Source: Mesorhizobium opportunistum WSM2075
GTDB taxonomy: Bacteria; Pseudomonadota; Alphaproteobacteria; Rhizobiales; Rhizobiaceae
Direction: 5' to 3'
NCBI RefSeq assembly: GCF_000176035.2
Contig: NC_015675.1
Location: 3,476,001 to 3,540,000 of the forward strand
DNA length: 64,000 nucleotides
In this document: positions 50,890 through 59,049 of the stretch, one piece after another
Layout of the letters: each line of letters opens with the position of its first letter
Numbering within the stretch: the stretch's first letter is position 1
Notes under the pieces: model-generated
The model's input: the letters and a program-made list of their open reading frames with translations, nothing else
What the model was told of the DNA's origin: nothing
Database searches by the model: none
Made by a program: the position numbers and the translations under genes

Positions 50890-51669
50890 ATGCCGGACGA
50901 AAAGGCAAAGAAACAAGCCAGCCGGGCCAAGGTGCAAGCCAACCGCGATCCGGCGGCGCGCAGAGTGGATGCCGCGCACTTTTCGGGGTCTAGCGTCCAT
51001 GCCTCGCTGGCCAGCGAGATCGGCCTCAGGATCGTGCGCGGCGATTATCCGCCCGGCAGCATCCTGCCCAACGAAGCCAAATGGGCCGAGACCTTCAACG
51101 TCAGCCGCTCGGCGGTGCGCGAGGCGATCAAGATGCTGATGGCCAAGAGCCTTTTGGCATCACGCCCCAAGATCGGCAGCTGGGTCGAGCCGAAGGAGCG
51201 CTGGAACCTGCTCGACCGCGACGTGCTTGCCTGGTACGCGACCGCACCCGACCGCGAAGCGTTCCTGCGCACCGTGCAGGAGTTCCGTCACATCATCGAA
51301 CCGGAAGCATCCGCCTTTGCCGCCATAAGGCGCAACGACGAGCAGATGGCCGAGATCAGCCAGGCCTGCCGCGAGATGGGCGAGGCGGCGAACCTGCCGG
51401 AACGCATCCGCGCCGATACACGCTTCCACCTCGCCATCCTGCGCGCCTCGGGCAACGACCTGCTGGTGCCGCTCGGCGTGTTGATCGAGTCCGCGCTCGA
51501 CCATCTCTTCGTGTTCACGACGCGGCAGGTCGGCGACCAGCCGCGAGCGCAGAAATTGCACGAAGCGATCGAGAAAAGCATTCGCCTGCAGCGCCCGGCG
51601 GCGGCGCGCAATGCGGTGCACAAGCTGCTTGCGGACACCGATGAAGGGATCGGAAGGGGCCGGCGGTAA
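50890..51669 (+). CDS. GntR-family regulator, FCD (FadR) subfamily, copy 1
   Basis: 259 residues. After a basic N-terminal tail (about 35 residues) comes the winged helix with ILPNEAKWAETFNVSRSAVRE and LLASRPKIGSWVEP. The helical FCD effector domain follows (EFRHIIEPEASAFAA, metal-site FHLAILRASGND). It is nearly identical to the protein at 53863-54639, except in the N-terminal tail. It lies between a sugar importer and a divergent dehydrogenase pair and probably controls one or both. Confidence 0.93.
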   Translation: MPDEKAKKQASRAKVQANRDPAARRVDAAHFSGSSVHASLASEIGLRIVRGDYPPGSILPNEAKWAETFNVSRSAVREAIKMLMAKSLLASRPKIGSWVEPKERWNLLDRDVLAWYATAPDREAFLRTVQEFRHIIEPEASAFAAIRRNDEQMAEISQACREMGEAANLPERIRADTRFHLAILRASGNDLLVPLGVLIESALDHLFVFTTRQVGDQPRAQKLHEAIEKSIRLQRPAAARNAVHKLLADTDEGIGRGRR

Positions 51670-51702
51670 GGCCGCCTAGCTGCCCCAGCTCCTTGTTTTG
51701 AC

Positions 51703-51748
51703 GCAATTTCCCTGGGGAAAGCGCTACGCACTTTCCCCGGGAAAACTG
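51703..51748. repeat. Palindromic repeat between convergent genes
   Basis: TTTCCCTGGGGAAAG and CTTTCCCCGGGAAAA face each other around CGCTACGCA. This matches the scattered palindromic units of rhizobial genomes and can act as a bidirectional terminator between the FCD gene and the dehydrogenase gene. Confidence 0.55.
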
Positions 51749-51753
51749 CTCTT

Positions 51754-52692
51754 TCAAATCGTCTGCTTCTTGCCGTCCTTCATGGGCATCAGGTCGACGC
51801 CGTTGACCTTGCCGATATGGGTGGCCAGCATCGGCACGAACTGCTCGGCCGGGCCTGTGGCATGGGCGCCGGCGAAGGAGTTCTTGGTGGCGTTGCCGAG
51901 CGGGTTGGCAATGCCGGCGGCACCCGCCATCGATTCCAGATAGGTCAGATCCTTGAAGGCGTTGGCGATGGTGAACTTGTGCGCGTCGCGATCGCCTTCC
52001 AGCGTCCAGCGCATGAAGGTCTGGTAAAAGCCGCAATCCATGCGGCCGTTGCGGATGACGCTGTCGAAACGCGGCGGCGAGATGCCGACCTTTTGCGCCA
52101 GGGCCAGCGCTTCGGAATAGATCGCGGCATAGCCCAGCGAGATGAAATTGTTGAGCAGCTTCATGCGGTGGCCGTCACCTGTGTCGCCGATGTGGACGAT
52201 GCGGCCGGCCCAGGTTTCGATCACTGGCTTCACCCGGGCAAAGAGAGCGTCGGGCCCGCCGACCATCGCGTCGAGCGTGCCTTCCCAGGCTTCCTTCGGC
52301 GTGCGGCTCAGCGGTGCGTCGACATAGTCGATGCCCAGCGCCTTGAGTTCGGTCGCCAGTGCCACGGTCGAGACCGGATCGGAGGTCGAGCAATCGACGA
52401 CGACCGAGCCTTTTCTCAACCCCTCCTTGAGGCCGCCCGGGCCGCGGATGATGGCCTCGACTTCCCGCGAACCGGTGACGCAGATGAAGACGATCGTCGA
52501 TGCCGCGGCGACATCGCGCGAGGTCGAGGCTTCCTTGGCGCCACGGCCCAGAAGATCTTCCGCCGGTTTGCGGTTCTTGCGGCCGAGGAACGTCAGGGGA
52601 TAGCCCTTGTCGACGATGTTCTTGGCGATCCCGTGTCCCATCAGACCAAGGCCGATGAAGCCGATCGTCTCGCGCGCGGCAGTCGTGTTCAT
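51754..52692 (-). CDS. 3-hydroxyisobutyrate-dehydrogenase-family NAD(P) oxidoreductase
   Basis: 312 residues. The NAD-binding motif is IGFIGLGLMGHGIAKN, the substrate-binding motif DAPLSRTPKEAWEGTL and the catalytic lysine region KLLNNFISLGY. Members oxidise beta-hydroxy acids such as 3-hydroxyisobutyrate, tartronate semialdehyde or L-threonate. It diverges from an extended-SDR dehydrogenase across a 120-bp operator region, so both probably act in one pathway for a sugar acid. Confidence 0.9.
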   Translation of the reverse strand: MNTTAARETIGFIGLGLMGHGIAKNIVDKGYPLTFLGRKNRKPAEDLLGRGAKEASTSRDVAAASTIVFICVTGSREVEAIIRGPGGLKEGLRKGSVVVDCSTSDPVSTVALATELKALGIDYVDAPLSRTPKEAWEGTLDAMVGGPDALFARVKPVIETWAGRIVHIGDTGDGHRMKLLNNFISLGYAAIYSEALALAQKVGISPPRFDSVIRNGRMDCGFYQTFMRWTLEGDRDAHKFTIANAFKDLTYLESMAGAAGIANPLGNATKNSFAGAHATGPAEQFVPMLATHIGKVNGVDLMPMKDGKKQTI

Positions 52693-52762
52693 GTTATCAG
52701 TCCTATCCCAGATTATTGATAATAGCGCCGCCGTTTTAGCCCTACGCGGTTGCAGAAAGCAA

Positions 52763-52777
52763 TATTGTCTGACAATA
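52763..52777. promoter_or_regulatory. FCD-regulator operator overlapping a promoter
   Basis: TATTGTCTGACAATA is a perfect palindrome (7+1+7). It lies within the spacer and -10 of a plus-strand promoter candidate, TTGCAG (52750), 17 nt, CAATAC (52773), and between two divergent dehydrogenase genes. The half-site ATTGTC-N-GAC reappears at 49407. Both FCD genes flank the site. Confidence 0.6.
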
Positions 52778-52811
52778 CACGGGAATTCCAGAGCCTGTCA
52801 TGGAGACCACA

Positions 52812-53708
52812 ATGACGAAGCGGATCATGTTCACCGGCGGCAGCGGCAAGGCTGGGCGTCATGTCGTGCAGTATCTTGTCGAGCAGGGCTGCCAGGTGCT
52901 CAACATCGACACCAAGCCGCTCGACAATCCCAAGGTGCGCACGCTGATCACGGATATCACCGACAGCGGGCAGGTGTTCAACGCGTTGTCGAGCTATATG
53001 GGCCTGCACGAATTCGACCCGTCGCTGCGCCCGCAGCCGGTGGATGCGGTGGTGCATTTTGCCGCCATCCCGCGCATCATGATCACGCCCGACAATGAGG
53101 TGTTCCGCATCAATGCGATGGGCACCTACAATGTCATCGAGGCCGCGGTGAAGCTTGGCATCCGCAAGGTGATCGTCGCATCCAGCGAGACGACCTACGG
53201 CCTCGTCTTCGCCAACGAGCCGCGGGACCCCAAATATTTCCCGCTCGACGAGGAGTATGATGTCGATCCGATGGACAGCTACGCTTTGTCCAAGATCGTC
53301 AACGAGAAGACGGCGCGGGCCTTCGCGCAGCGCAATGGCACCGACATCTACGCCTTGCGCATCGGCAACGTCATCGAGCCGCATGAGTATTCGCTGTTCC
53401 CGAAATGGTTCGCCGATCCGGGCTTCCGCAAGCGCATCGCCTGGAGCTATGTCGACGCGCGCGATCTCGGCCAGATCACGCTGCGCGCTATCGAGAAGGA
53501 CGGGCTCGGCTACCAGGTGTTCAACGCCGCCAATGACGACACGTCGTCGGATCTGCCGACGGCGGAGCTTTTGAAGCGTTTCTATCCAGATGTGCCGGTC
53601 AAGGCGGAACTCGGCGAATACGAGACGCTGCTATCGAACCGCAAAGCGCGCGACATGCTGGGTTTCCGACCGGAGCATAGCTGGCGCAAATACGTCAAAA
53701 CCGCCTGA
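52812..53708 (+). CDS. NAD-dependent epimerase/dehydratase (extended SDR)
   Basis: 298 residues. The Rossmann motif GGSGKAG lies at about residues 9-15, the active-site segment VASSETTYG supplies Ser/Thr, and YALSK holds the catalytic Tyr and Lys. Similar proteins epimerise nucleotide sugars or oxidise uronates. ATG 52812 follows GGAG by 7 nt; ATG 52800 is an alternative. A strong hairpin follows the stop. Confidence 0.9.
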   Translation: MTKRIMFTGGSGKAGRHVVQYLVEQGCQVLNIDTKPLDNPKVRTLITDITDSGQVFNALSSYMGLHEFDPSLRPQPVDAVVHFAAIPRIMITPDNEVFRINAMGTYNVIEAAVKLGIRKVIVASSETTYGLVFANEPRDPKYFPLDEEYDVDPMDSYALSKIVNEKTARAFAQRNGTDIYALRIGNVIEPHEYSLFPKWFADPGFRKRIAWSYVDARDLGQITLRAIEKDGLGYQVFNAANDDTSSDLPTAELLKRFYPDVPVKAELGEYETLLSNRKARDMLGFRPEHSWRKYVKTA

Positions 53709-53716
53709 GGCAGGTC

Positions 53717-53750
53717 GAGGTTCAGGTGATGCCGGCCTGACCTGAACCTC
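53717..53750 (+). terminator. Hairpin after the SDR gene
   Basis: Perfect 11-bp stem GAGGTTCAGGT/ACCTGAACCTC, 9 nt after the stop, with no T tract. A probable transcript end or stabiliser before the second FCD gene. Confidence 0.6.
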
Positions 53751-53862
53751 AACATGCGCCATCGAGCAGCGGAACGGGCTGGGCTGTGCATAGCGGCGGG
53801 CTTTGCGGCCCAACGGCCCGACAGTGCTTGACAGCTTCCGCAAACCGGCCTTTCTGAAGTCC

Positions 53863-54639
53863 ATGCGGGACGCAAAGCCGAACAAGGAAAAATCGCCGAA
53901 AAAGGCTAAAGCCGCTGAGCGCCCGGCCGGTGTTCGGCGGTCCGACGCGGCGCGCATTCCCGGCTCCAGCGTCCACACATCACTGGCCAGCGAGATTGGT
54001 CTGCGGATCGTGCGCGGCGATTATCCGCCCGGCACCATCCTGCCCAATGAAGCCAAATGGTCGGAGACCTTCAGCGTCAGCCGTTCGGCGGTCCGCGAGG
54101 CGATCAAGATGCTGATGGCCAAGAGCCTTTTGGCCTCACGCCCCAAGATCGGCAGCTGGGTCGAGCCCAAGGAGCGCTGGAACCTGCTCGACCGAGACGT
54201 GCTCGCCTGGTACGCGACGTCGCCGGACCGCGAGGTGTTCCTGAAGACGGTGCAGGAGTTCCGTCATATCATCGAGCCGGAAGCGACCGCCTTTGCCGCC
54301 ATGCGGCGGACCGACGAGCAGATGGCCGAGATCAGCCAGGCCTGCCGCGAGATGGGGGAGGCGGCGAGCCTGCAGGAGCGCACGCGCGCCGACACGCACT
54401 TCCATCTTGCCATCCTGCGCGCCTCGGGCAACGATCTGCTGGTTCCGCTCGGCGTCCTGATCGAATCCGCCTTCGATCATCTCTTCACCTATACGACGCG
54501 GGCCGTCGACGATCTCAACCATGCGCAAAAGCTGCATGAGGCGATCGAGAAGAACATCCGCCTGCAGCGGCCGGACGCAGCACGCAACGCGGTGCGCAAA
54601 TTGCTGGCCAACACCGATCACGTGATCAAGTCGCGTTAG
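53863..54639 (+). CDS. GntR-family regulator, FCD subfamily, copy 2
   Basis: 258 residues, sharing nearly the whole winged helix and FCD domain with the copy at 50890-51669, including ASEIGLRIVRGDYPPG and LLDRDVLAWYAT. The lysine-rich N-terminal tail differs. DNA similarity is also high, so the duplication looks recent. ATG 53863 lacks a clear ribosome site; TTG 53803 would extend the protein by 20 residues. Confidence 0.92.
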   Translation: MRDAKPNKEKSPKKAKAAERPAGVRRSDAARIPGSSVHTSLASEIGLRIVRGDYPPGTILPNEAKWSETFSVSRSAVREAIKMLMAKSLLASRPKIGSWVEPKERWNLLDRDVLAWYATSPDREVFLKTVQEFRHIIEPEATAFAAMRRTDEQMAEISQACREMGEAASLQERTRADTHFHLAILRASGNDLLVPLGVLIESAFDHLFTYTTRAVDDLNHAQKLHEAIEKNIRLQRPDAARNAVRKLLANTDHVIKSR

Positions 54640-54648
54640 GCCCGGGCG

Positions 54649-54939
54649 CTAGCCTTCTTTCTCGCGGCCGAAGGCCACCCGCAGTTCGTCCTTGGCGTTC
54701 TCGAGCACCTTTTTGCGCGTAGCGGGCAGGTTTTTGCCGGCCCGGTTGATGTAGAAATTCAGCATCGACATGGCGGACTGAAACGGCTCGGCCTTGCGCC
54801 TGTGGCTGTGTTCGGCCGATCGCTTGAGCGAGGCAGCGATCTTCTTGGCATCGTCGGATTCGAAGACATGATCCTCGAGATCCATCGCGTTGCTGTGCTC
54901 GGTCACCTCGGCCGACCATTTTTCCTTGGCAGCGGTCAT
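54649..54939 (-). CDS. DUF3175 family protein
   Basis: 96 residues. It begins MTAAKEKWSAEVTEHS and continues with DLEDHVFESDDAKKIAASLK and a C-terminal MSMLNFYINRAGKNLPATR. This arrangement matches DUF3175, a small soluble family of unknown function common in Rhizobiales. AAGGAG lies 9 nt before ATG 54939. It converges with the second FCD gene, 9 bp apart. Confidence 0.85.
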   Translation of the reverse strand: MTAAKEKWSAEVTEHSNAMDLEDHVFESDDAKKIAASLKRSAEHSHRRKAEPFQSAMSMLNFYINRAGKNLPATRKKVLENAKDELRVAFGREKEG

Positions 54940-55118
54940 GGCTGGGACTCCTTTGCGGGGTTGCTGACCCGAAAACTCCACACATTGGCCTCGGTTCCCG
55001 CATTTCTTGTCCGCTCTGGAGCCACGGATTTGCCTGTCGTGGCGCTGCTGCGGTCCGAGAATGCGGCGATAGTGGGAGCGAACGGCAGCCGATTTCGAGA
55101 TCGCCGACAGGAAACGCC

Positions 55119-56348
55119 TTGACCCGAACAGACTTGAGCGGACCGAGCCCCGGCATCGACAGTTCCTACGCCTGGATGCGGCTTGCCATTTCGATGCTGC
55201 TGGCGACGATCGGCGCCGTGGGCATGTGGGCCGTTGTCGTGGTGTTGCCCGCCGTGCAGGCCGAGTTCGGCGTCGACCGCGCCGCGGCATCGATGCCCTA
55301 CACCGCAACCATGGTGGGCTTCGCCGCCGGTAATGTGCTGGTCGGCCGCGCCATCGACCGCATGGGCTACTGGATCCCGGCGCTGATCTCTTCCGTGGCG
55401 CTATCCGCAGGCCTCCTGTTGGCCGCGCTGTCGACCTCTATCCTGCAATTCACTCTTGCCCAGGGGGTACTGATCGGTGTCGGCACCTCGGTGATCTTCG
55501 GGCCGCTGATCGCCGACATCTCGCACTGGTTCAACCGCCGGCGCGGCGTCGCGGTGACAGCCGCGGCGGCAGGCAACTACCTTGCCGGAGCGATCTGGCC
55601 GACCATCATGCCGACAGTGATGAAAGCGGAAGGCTGGCGCTTCACCTATGCCGCCATCGGCATCTTTTGCCTGGTTACGATGGTGCCGCTGGTGTTGATG
55701 CTGCGGCGCGGCGCTCCGGAGGCCGCGGCCGCCGGCTCGCCGGGAAGCCGGCCGGTGCAGCCGATGCCAATGTCGCCGGCGGCGTTGCAGGCGCTGCTGG
55801 TCGTCGCCGGTCTCGGCTGCTGCGTGGCCATGTCGATGCCGCAAGTGCATATCGTGGCCTACTGCATGGATCTCGGCTACGGGGTGGCGCATGGCGCCGA
55901 CATGCTGTCGATCATGATGGCGGCGGGAGTCGTCAGCCGGCTTGCCTCCGGCTTTATTGCCGACCGCATCGGCGGCGCGAAAACCTTGCTTATCGGTTCG
56001 GTACTGCAATGCCTGTCGCTGCTGTTCTACATCCCGTTCGACGGGCTCGCCTCGCTCTATGTCGTGTCGCTGGTGTTTGGCCTGTCGCAGGGCGGCATCG
56101 TGCCGTGCTATGCGATCATCGTGCGCGAATATTTGCCTGCCAAGGAGGCCGGCCAGCGTATCGGCATCGTCATGATGGCGACGATTTTCGGCATGGCGAT
56201 CGGCGGCTGGATGTCGGGCTGGATCTACGATCTGACTGGCTCCTACGCCGCAGCATTCCTCAACGGCATCGCCTGGAATTTGTTGAACATACTGGCCATC
56301 GGCCTGTTCATGTGGAAGGCGAAGCACAGGGCCGTCGCAGTCATCTGA
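55119..56348 (+). CDS. MFS transporter
   Basis: 409 residues, twelve predicted helices. Motif-A-like loops are VGRAIDRMGYW and ADRIGGAKT; WFNRRRGVAVTAAAAGN is typical of the monocarboxylate/oxalate-formate group of MFS carriers. TTG 55119 has AGGAAA 6-11 nt upstream and is preferred; ATG 55176 would remove 19 residues. It lies between DUF3175 and the LacI regulator. The substrate is unknown, an organic acid being plausible. Confidence 0.88.
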   Translation: MTRTDLSGPSPGIDSSYAWMRLAISMLLATIGAVGMWAVVVVLPAVQAEFGVDRAAASMPYTATMVGFAAGNVLVGRAIDRMGYWIPALISSVALSAGLLLAALSTSILQFTLAQGVLIGVGTSVIFGPLIADISHWFNRRRGVAVTAAAAGNYLAGAIWPTIMPTVMKAEGWRFTYAAIGIFCLVTMVPLVLMLRRGAPEAAAAGSPGSRPVQPMPMSPAALQALLVVAGLGCCVAMSMPQVHIVAYCMDLGYGVAHGADMLSIMMAAGVVSRLASGFIADRIGGAKTLLIGSVLQCLSLLFYIPFDGLASLYVVSLVFGLSQGGIVPCYAIIVREYLPAKEAGQRIGIVMMATIFGMAIGGWMSGWIYDLTGSYAAAFLNGIAWNLLNILAIGLFMWKAKHRAVAVI

Positions 56349-56504
56349 GTTAAAGGGCGCGGTGCGCTGCGGAGTGCCTCGGCTTGACAACGGACAGGCA
56401 CTGCGCGACGCCAAAGGCCGAAGGGTGCGGCAACGGGCCGGTGACATGGCGACAGATCAGATGATCGTATTGCGGGTCCGCTTCGGCGGACATGCGCACG
56501 GGCC

Positions 56505-57539
56505 ATGGCCTTGATCAAGCCGCGCTCGCGCCGGGGCGGCGGCCGCCCGACCATATCCGATGTCGCGCGCAAGGCCGGCGTCGGCGCCATCACCGTGTCG
56601 CGCGCGCTGCGCGAGCCGGAGCGCGTCAGCCAGGATTTGCGTCGCCAGATCCAGGCCGCCGTCGACGAACTCGGCTATGTGCCGGACCCCAATGCAAGGG
56701 CGCTGGCCTCGGCGCGCGCCGAGGTGTTCGGCGTGCTGGTGCCTTCGCTCACCAACAACGTTTTCGCCGAAGTGGTGCGCGGCATCTATGACAGCCTGTC
56801 GGCCAGTCCGTTCCGCATCCAGCTTGGCAACACGCACTATTCCGGGCTGGAGGAGGAGCGGCTATTGCAGCTGTTCGGCTCGCAGCGGCCTGCAGCGCTG
56901 ATCGTGGCCGGCATCGATCAGACGCCGAGTTCACGAAGACTGCTGGAGAATGCCGGTTGCCCGGTGGTGCAGGTGATGGAGATCGGCCCCGATCCCGTCG
57001 ACATGATGGTCGGTTTTTCGCATCTCGACGGCGGCAGAACGGCGACCGAGCACCTGATCGAGATGGGGTATCGTCGTGTCGGCTTCATCGGCGCCCGCAT
57101 GGATCCGCGCTCGCAGCGCCGCCTTGCCGGCTACCGGATCGCCATGGAAAAAGCTGGCCTGTTCGATCCGCGCCTGGTCACCACCACGCCGGTGCCGTCC
57201 AGCGTGTCGCTCGGCCGCGAACTGTTCCGGGATGCCCTCGCCAAGGTTCCGACGCTCGACGGTGTGTTCTGCAACAATGACGACATCGCGCTCGGCGTGC
57301 TGTTCGAATGCCACCGCGCAGCGATCGACGTGCCAAAGACCATCGGCATCGTCGGCTTCAACGATCTCGACATGATGCAGGTGGCGTTTCCCTCGGTCAC
57401 CAGCATCCGCACCCATCGCTATGAAATCGGCCGGCGTGCCGTCGCCATGGCGCTGGCGGCGATCGGCGGCGACAGGCCGCAGCAGCGGGTCGTCGATCTC
57501 GGCTTCGAGCTCAAGCGCCGCGAGAGCACTGCCCGCTGA
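56505..57539 (+). CDS. LacI-family regulator, GntR (gluconate) type
   Basis: 344 residues. A basic start (KPRSRRGGGRP) precedes the helix-turn-helix TISDVARKAGVGAITVSRAL, followed by PNARALASARAEVFGVLVPSL. The ligand domain has GFSHLDGGRTATEHLIEMG and IGIVGFNDLDMMQ, as in gluconate repressors of the GntR/LacI type. A TGGTAGCGCTACCA palindrome lies 41 bp after its stop, before a sugar importer and gluconokinase. It probably represses that operon. Confidence 0.92.
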   Translation: MALIKPRSRRGGGRPTISDVARKAGVGAITVSRALREPERVSQDLRRQIQAAVDELGYVPDPNARALASARAEVFGVLVPSLTNNVFAEVVRGIYDSLSASPFRIQLGNTHYSGLEEERLLQLFGSQRPAALIVAGIDQTPSSRRLLENAGCPVVQVMEIGPDPVDMMVGFSHLDGGRTATEHLIEMGYRRVGFIGARMDPRSQRRLAGYRIAMEKAGLFDPRLVTTTPVPSSVSLGRELFRDALAKVPTLDGVFCNNDDIALGVLFECHRAAIDVPKTIGIVGFNDLDMMQVAFPSVTSIRTHRYEIGRRAVAMALAAIGGDRPQQRVVDLGFELKRRESTAR

Positions 57540-57580
57540 GTATCTTAGAGTCCGCTGAAATGAGACTTTACAGCCTTTCT

Positions 57581-57594
57581 TGGTAGCGCTACCA
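57581..57594. promoter_or_regulatory. LacI-type operator upstream of the gluconate-type operon
   Basis: TGGTAGCGCTACCA is a perfect 14-bp palindrome with central CG, the LacI-family pattern. It is positioned between the regulator and the operon at 57842. The same motif with one symmetric change occurs at 31249-31262. Confidence 0.65.
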
Positions 57595-57630
57595 TTCCGC
57601 GCTCGCGAAAACTCACAAGAGGAACAACTC

Positions 57631-57678
57631 TGTTTATTATACATAAGCGACAGAATGTTTCTTGTTTATTATGGATAA
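57631..57678. promoter_or_regulatory. Tandem AT-rich direct repeats in the operon leader
   Basis: TGTTTATTATACATAA (57631-57646) and TGTTTATTATGGATAA (57663-57678) match at 14 of 16 positions and start exactly 32 bp apart, three helical turns. They lie in the 302-bp gap before the binding-protein gene and stand out by low GC. They may be activator or nucleoid-protein sites. Confidence 0.5.
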
Positions 57679-57841
57679 TATGATAGTTTTCGTAGCCGCT
57701 TGAGGGAGCGACAAGGGAGAGGATCAGGTCGGCGTTGACCGCCTGAAACAGCGGCGGGCCAAGGCAGGAGGTGCTTGAGCAAGCGCGTCAATTGTACTGC
57801 AGCCAACAGATAAATCAGAACTGCAAATGGGAGGAATATCG

Positions 57842-58969
57842 ATGATCAAGTCACTCGTTGGTGGCATCGTTGCCGCCACTGCATTCGTCATGTTGAGTTC
57901 GGCGGCGATGGCCGCGGGGCCCGAAGTCGTCAAGGGGCCGGCCGCCGAGCCGGACTGTTTTGCGCCCTGGGCCGCCGATACCCAATTCTTCAAATTCCCC
58001 AAGAAGGACGGTCCATACCGCATTGCGCTCGCCAACGGCTATATCGCCAACACCTGGCGCATCCAGATGGTGCAGACCGCCAAGGCCTATGCCGCACAGC
58101 CGGATGTCGCCAAGAAGCTGAAGGAATTCAAGGTCGTCTCGACCGGCGAGGACGTTCCGGCGCAGATATCCGCGATCAACAACTTCATCGATTCCGGCTT
58201 TGACGCGATCGTCGTCAACGCGCAGAATCCGACCGCCTTCGGACCGGTCATCAAGCGTGCCAAGGAAGCCGGTGTGGTGCTCGTCGCCTTCGACAACATC
58301 CTCGACACCAAGGATGCCATCAACGTCAATGTCGACCAGAAGGGGCTTGGCGCATTGTGGGGCAAGTGGCTGGTCTCGCACGTGCCGAACGGCGGCAAGG
58401 TGCTCGAAGTGCGCGGCGTTGCCGGCACCTCGGTCGACACCGACCGCCATGCCGGCATCCATGAGGTCCTCGACGGTTCCGGCAAGAAGTGGGCCGTCAC
58501 CGAGGTGGTCGGCAAGTGGGACGATGGCGTGGCCCAGAAAGCGACTGCCGACGCGATCGCCACCAATGGACCTTTCGACGGCATCACCGGGCAGGGCGGC
58601 GATACCGGCATCGTGCAGGCGATGATGGACGCCAAGCATCCGTTTGTTCCGTTCGGCGGCGAAACGGAGAATGGCTTTCGCAAATTCTGCTCGGCGCATG
58701 CGGCGGATGGGCTCAAATGCTCATCGGCCGGCACTGGTCCTGCCCAGGTGGCGGTCGCCATCAAGACGGCGATAGCAGCCCTCGAAGGCAATGTCGTGCC
58801 GCAGTCGGTCAAGCTGCCGTTGGCAATCGTCGAGGATCCCAACTTCAAGGCAGGCCAGGATTTCTTCCCCGACCAGTCCGACAATTTCTTCGTCGGCAAT
58901 TCCTTCCCGACCTGCGGCATCAATTTCACGGCCCAGGAGATCATGGGCCAGACCAAGGAAAACAAATAA
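57842..58969 (+). CDS. Periplasmic sugar/sugar-acid-binding protein (CUT2)
   Basis: 375 residues with a signal peptide ending AMAA (about residue 25). The mature part is slightly long for RbsB, with an extra N-terminal segment EPDCFAPWAADTQFF. The ligand domain has IALANGYIANTWRIQM and FDAIVVNAQNPTAF. ATG 57842 follows GGGAGGAATATCG. With gluconokinase at the operon end, gluconate or a related aldonate is the likely ligand. Confidence 0.9.
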   Translation: MIKSLVGGIVAATAFVMLSSAAMAAGPEVVKGPAAEPDCFAPWAADTQFFKFPKKDGPYRIALANGYIANTWRIQMVQTAKAYAAQPDVAKKLKEFKVVSTGEDVPAQISAINNFIDSGFDAIVVNAQNPTAFGPVIKRAKEAGVVLVAFDNILDTKDAINVNVDQKGLGALWGKWLVSHVPNGGKVLEVRGVAGTSVDTDRHAGIHEVLDGSGKKWAVTEVVGKWDDGVAQKATADAIATNGPFDGITGQGGDTGIVQAMMDAKHPFVPFGGETENGFRKFCSAHAADGLKCSSAGTGPAQVAVAIKTAIAALEGNVVPQSVKLPLAIVEDPNFKAGQDFFPDQSDNFFVGNSFPTCGINFTAQEIMGQTKENK

Positions 58970-58982
58970 TCCGACCGGCCGA

Positions 58983-59006
58983 TGCCGCGGGAGAAATCCC
59001 GCGGCA
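58983..59006 (+). terminator. Hairpin after solute-binding-protein gene
   Basis: Perfect 10-bp stem TGCCGCGGGA/TCCCGCGGCA with a GAAA tetraloop, flanked by further GGCC pairing. There is no T tract; a stabiliser or partial terminator before the ATPase gene. Confidence 0.65.
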
Positions 59007-59049
59007 CCGGCCGCTTGTTCCAATCGCAAATTACCCTTGGGGAGGGCTG

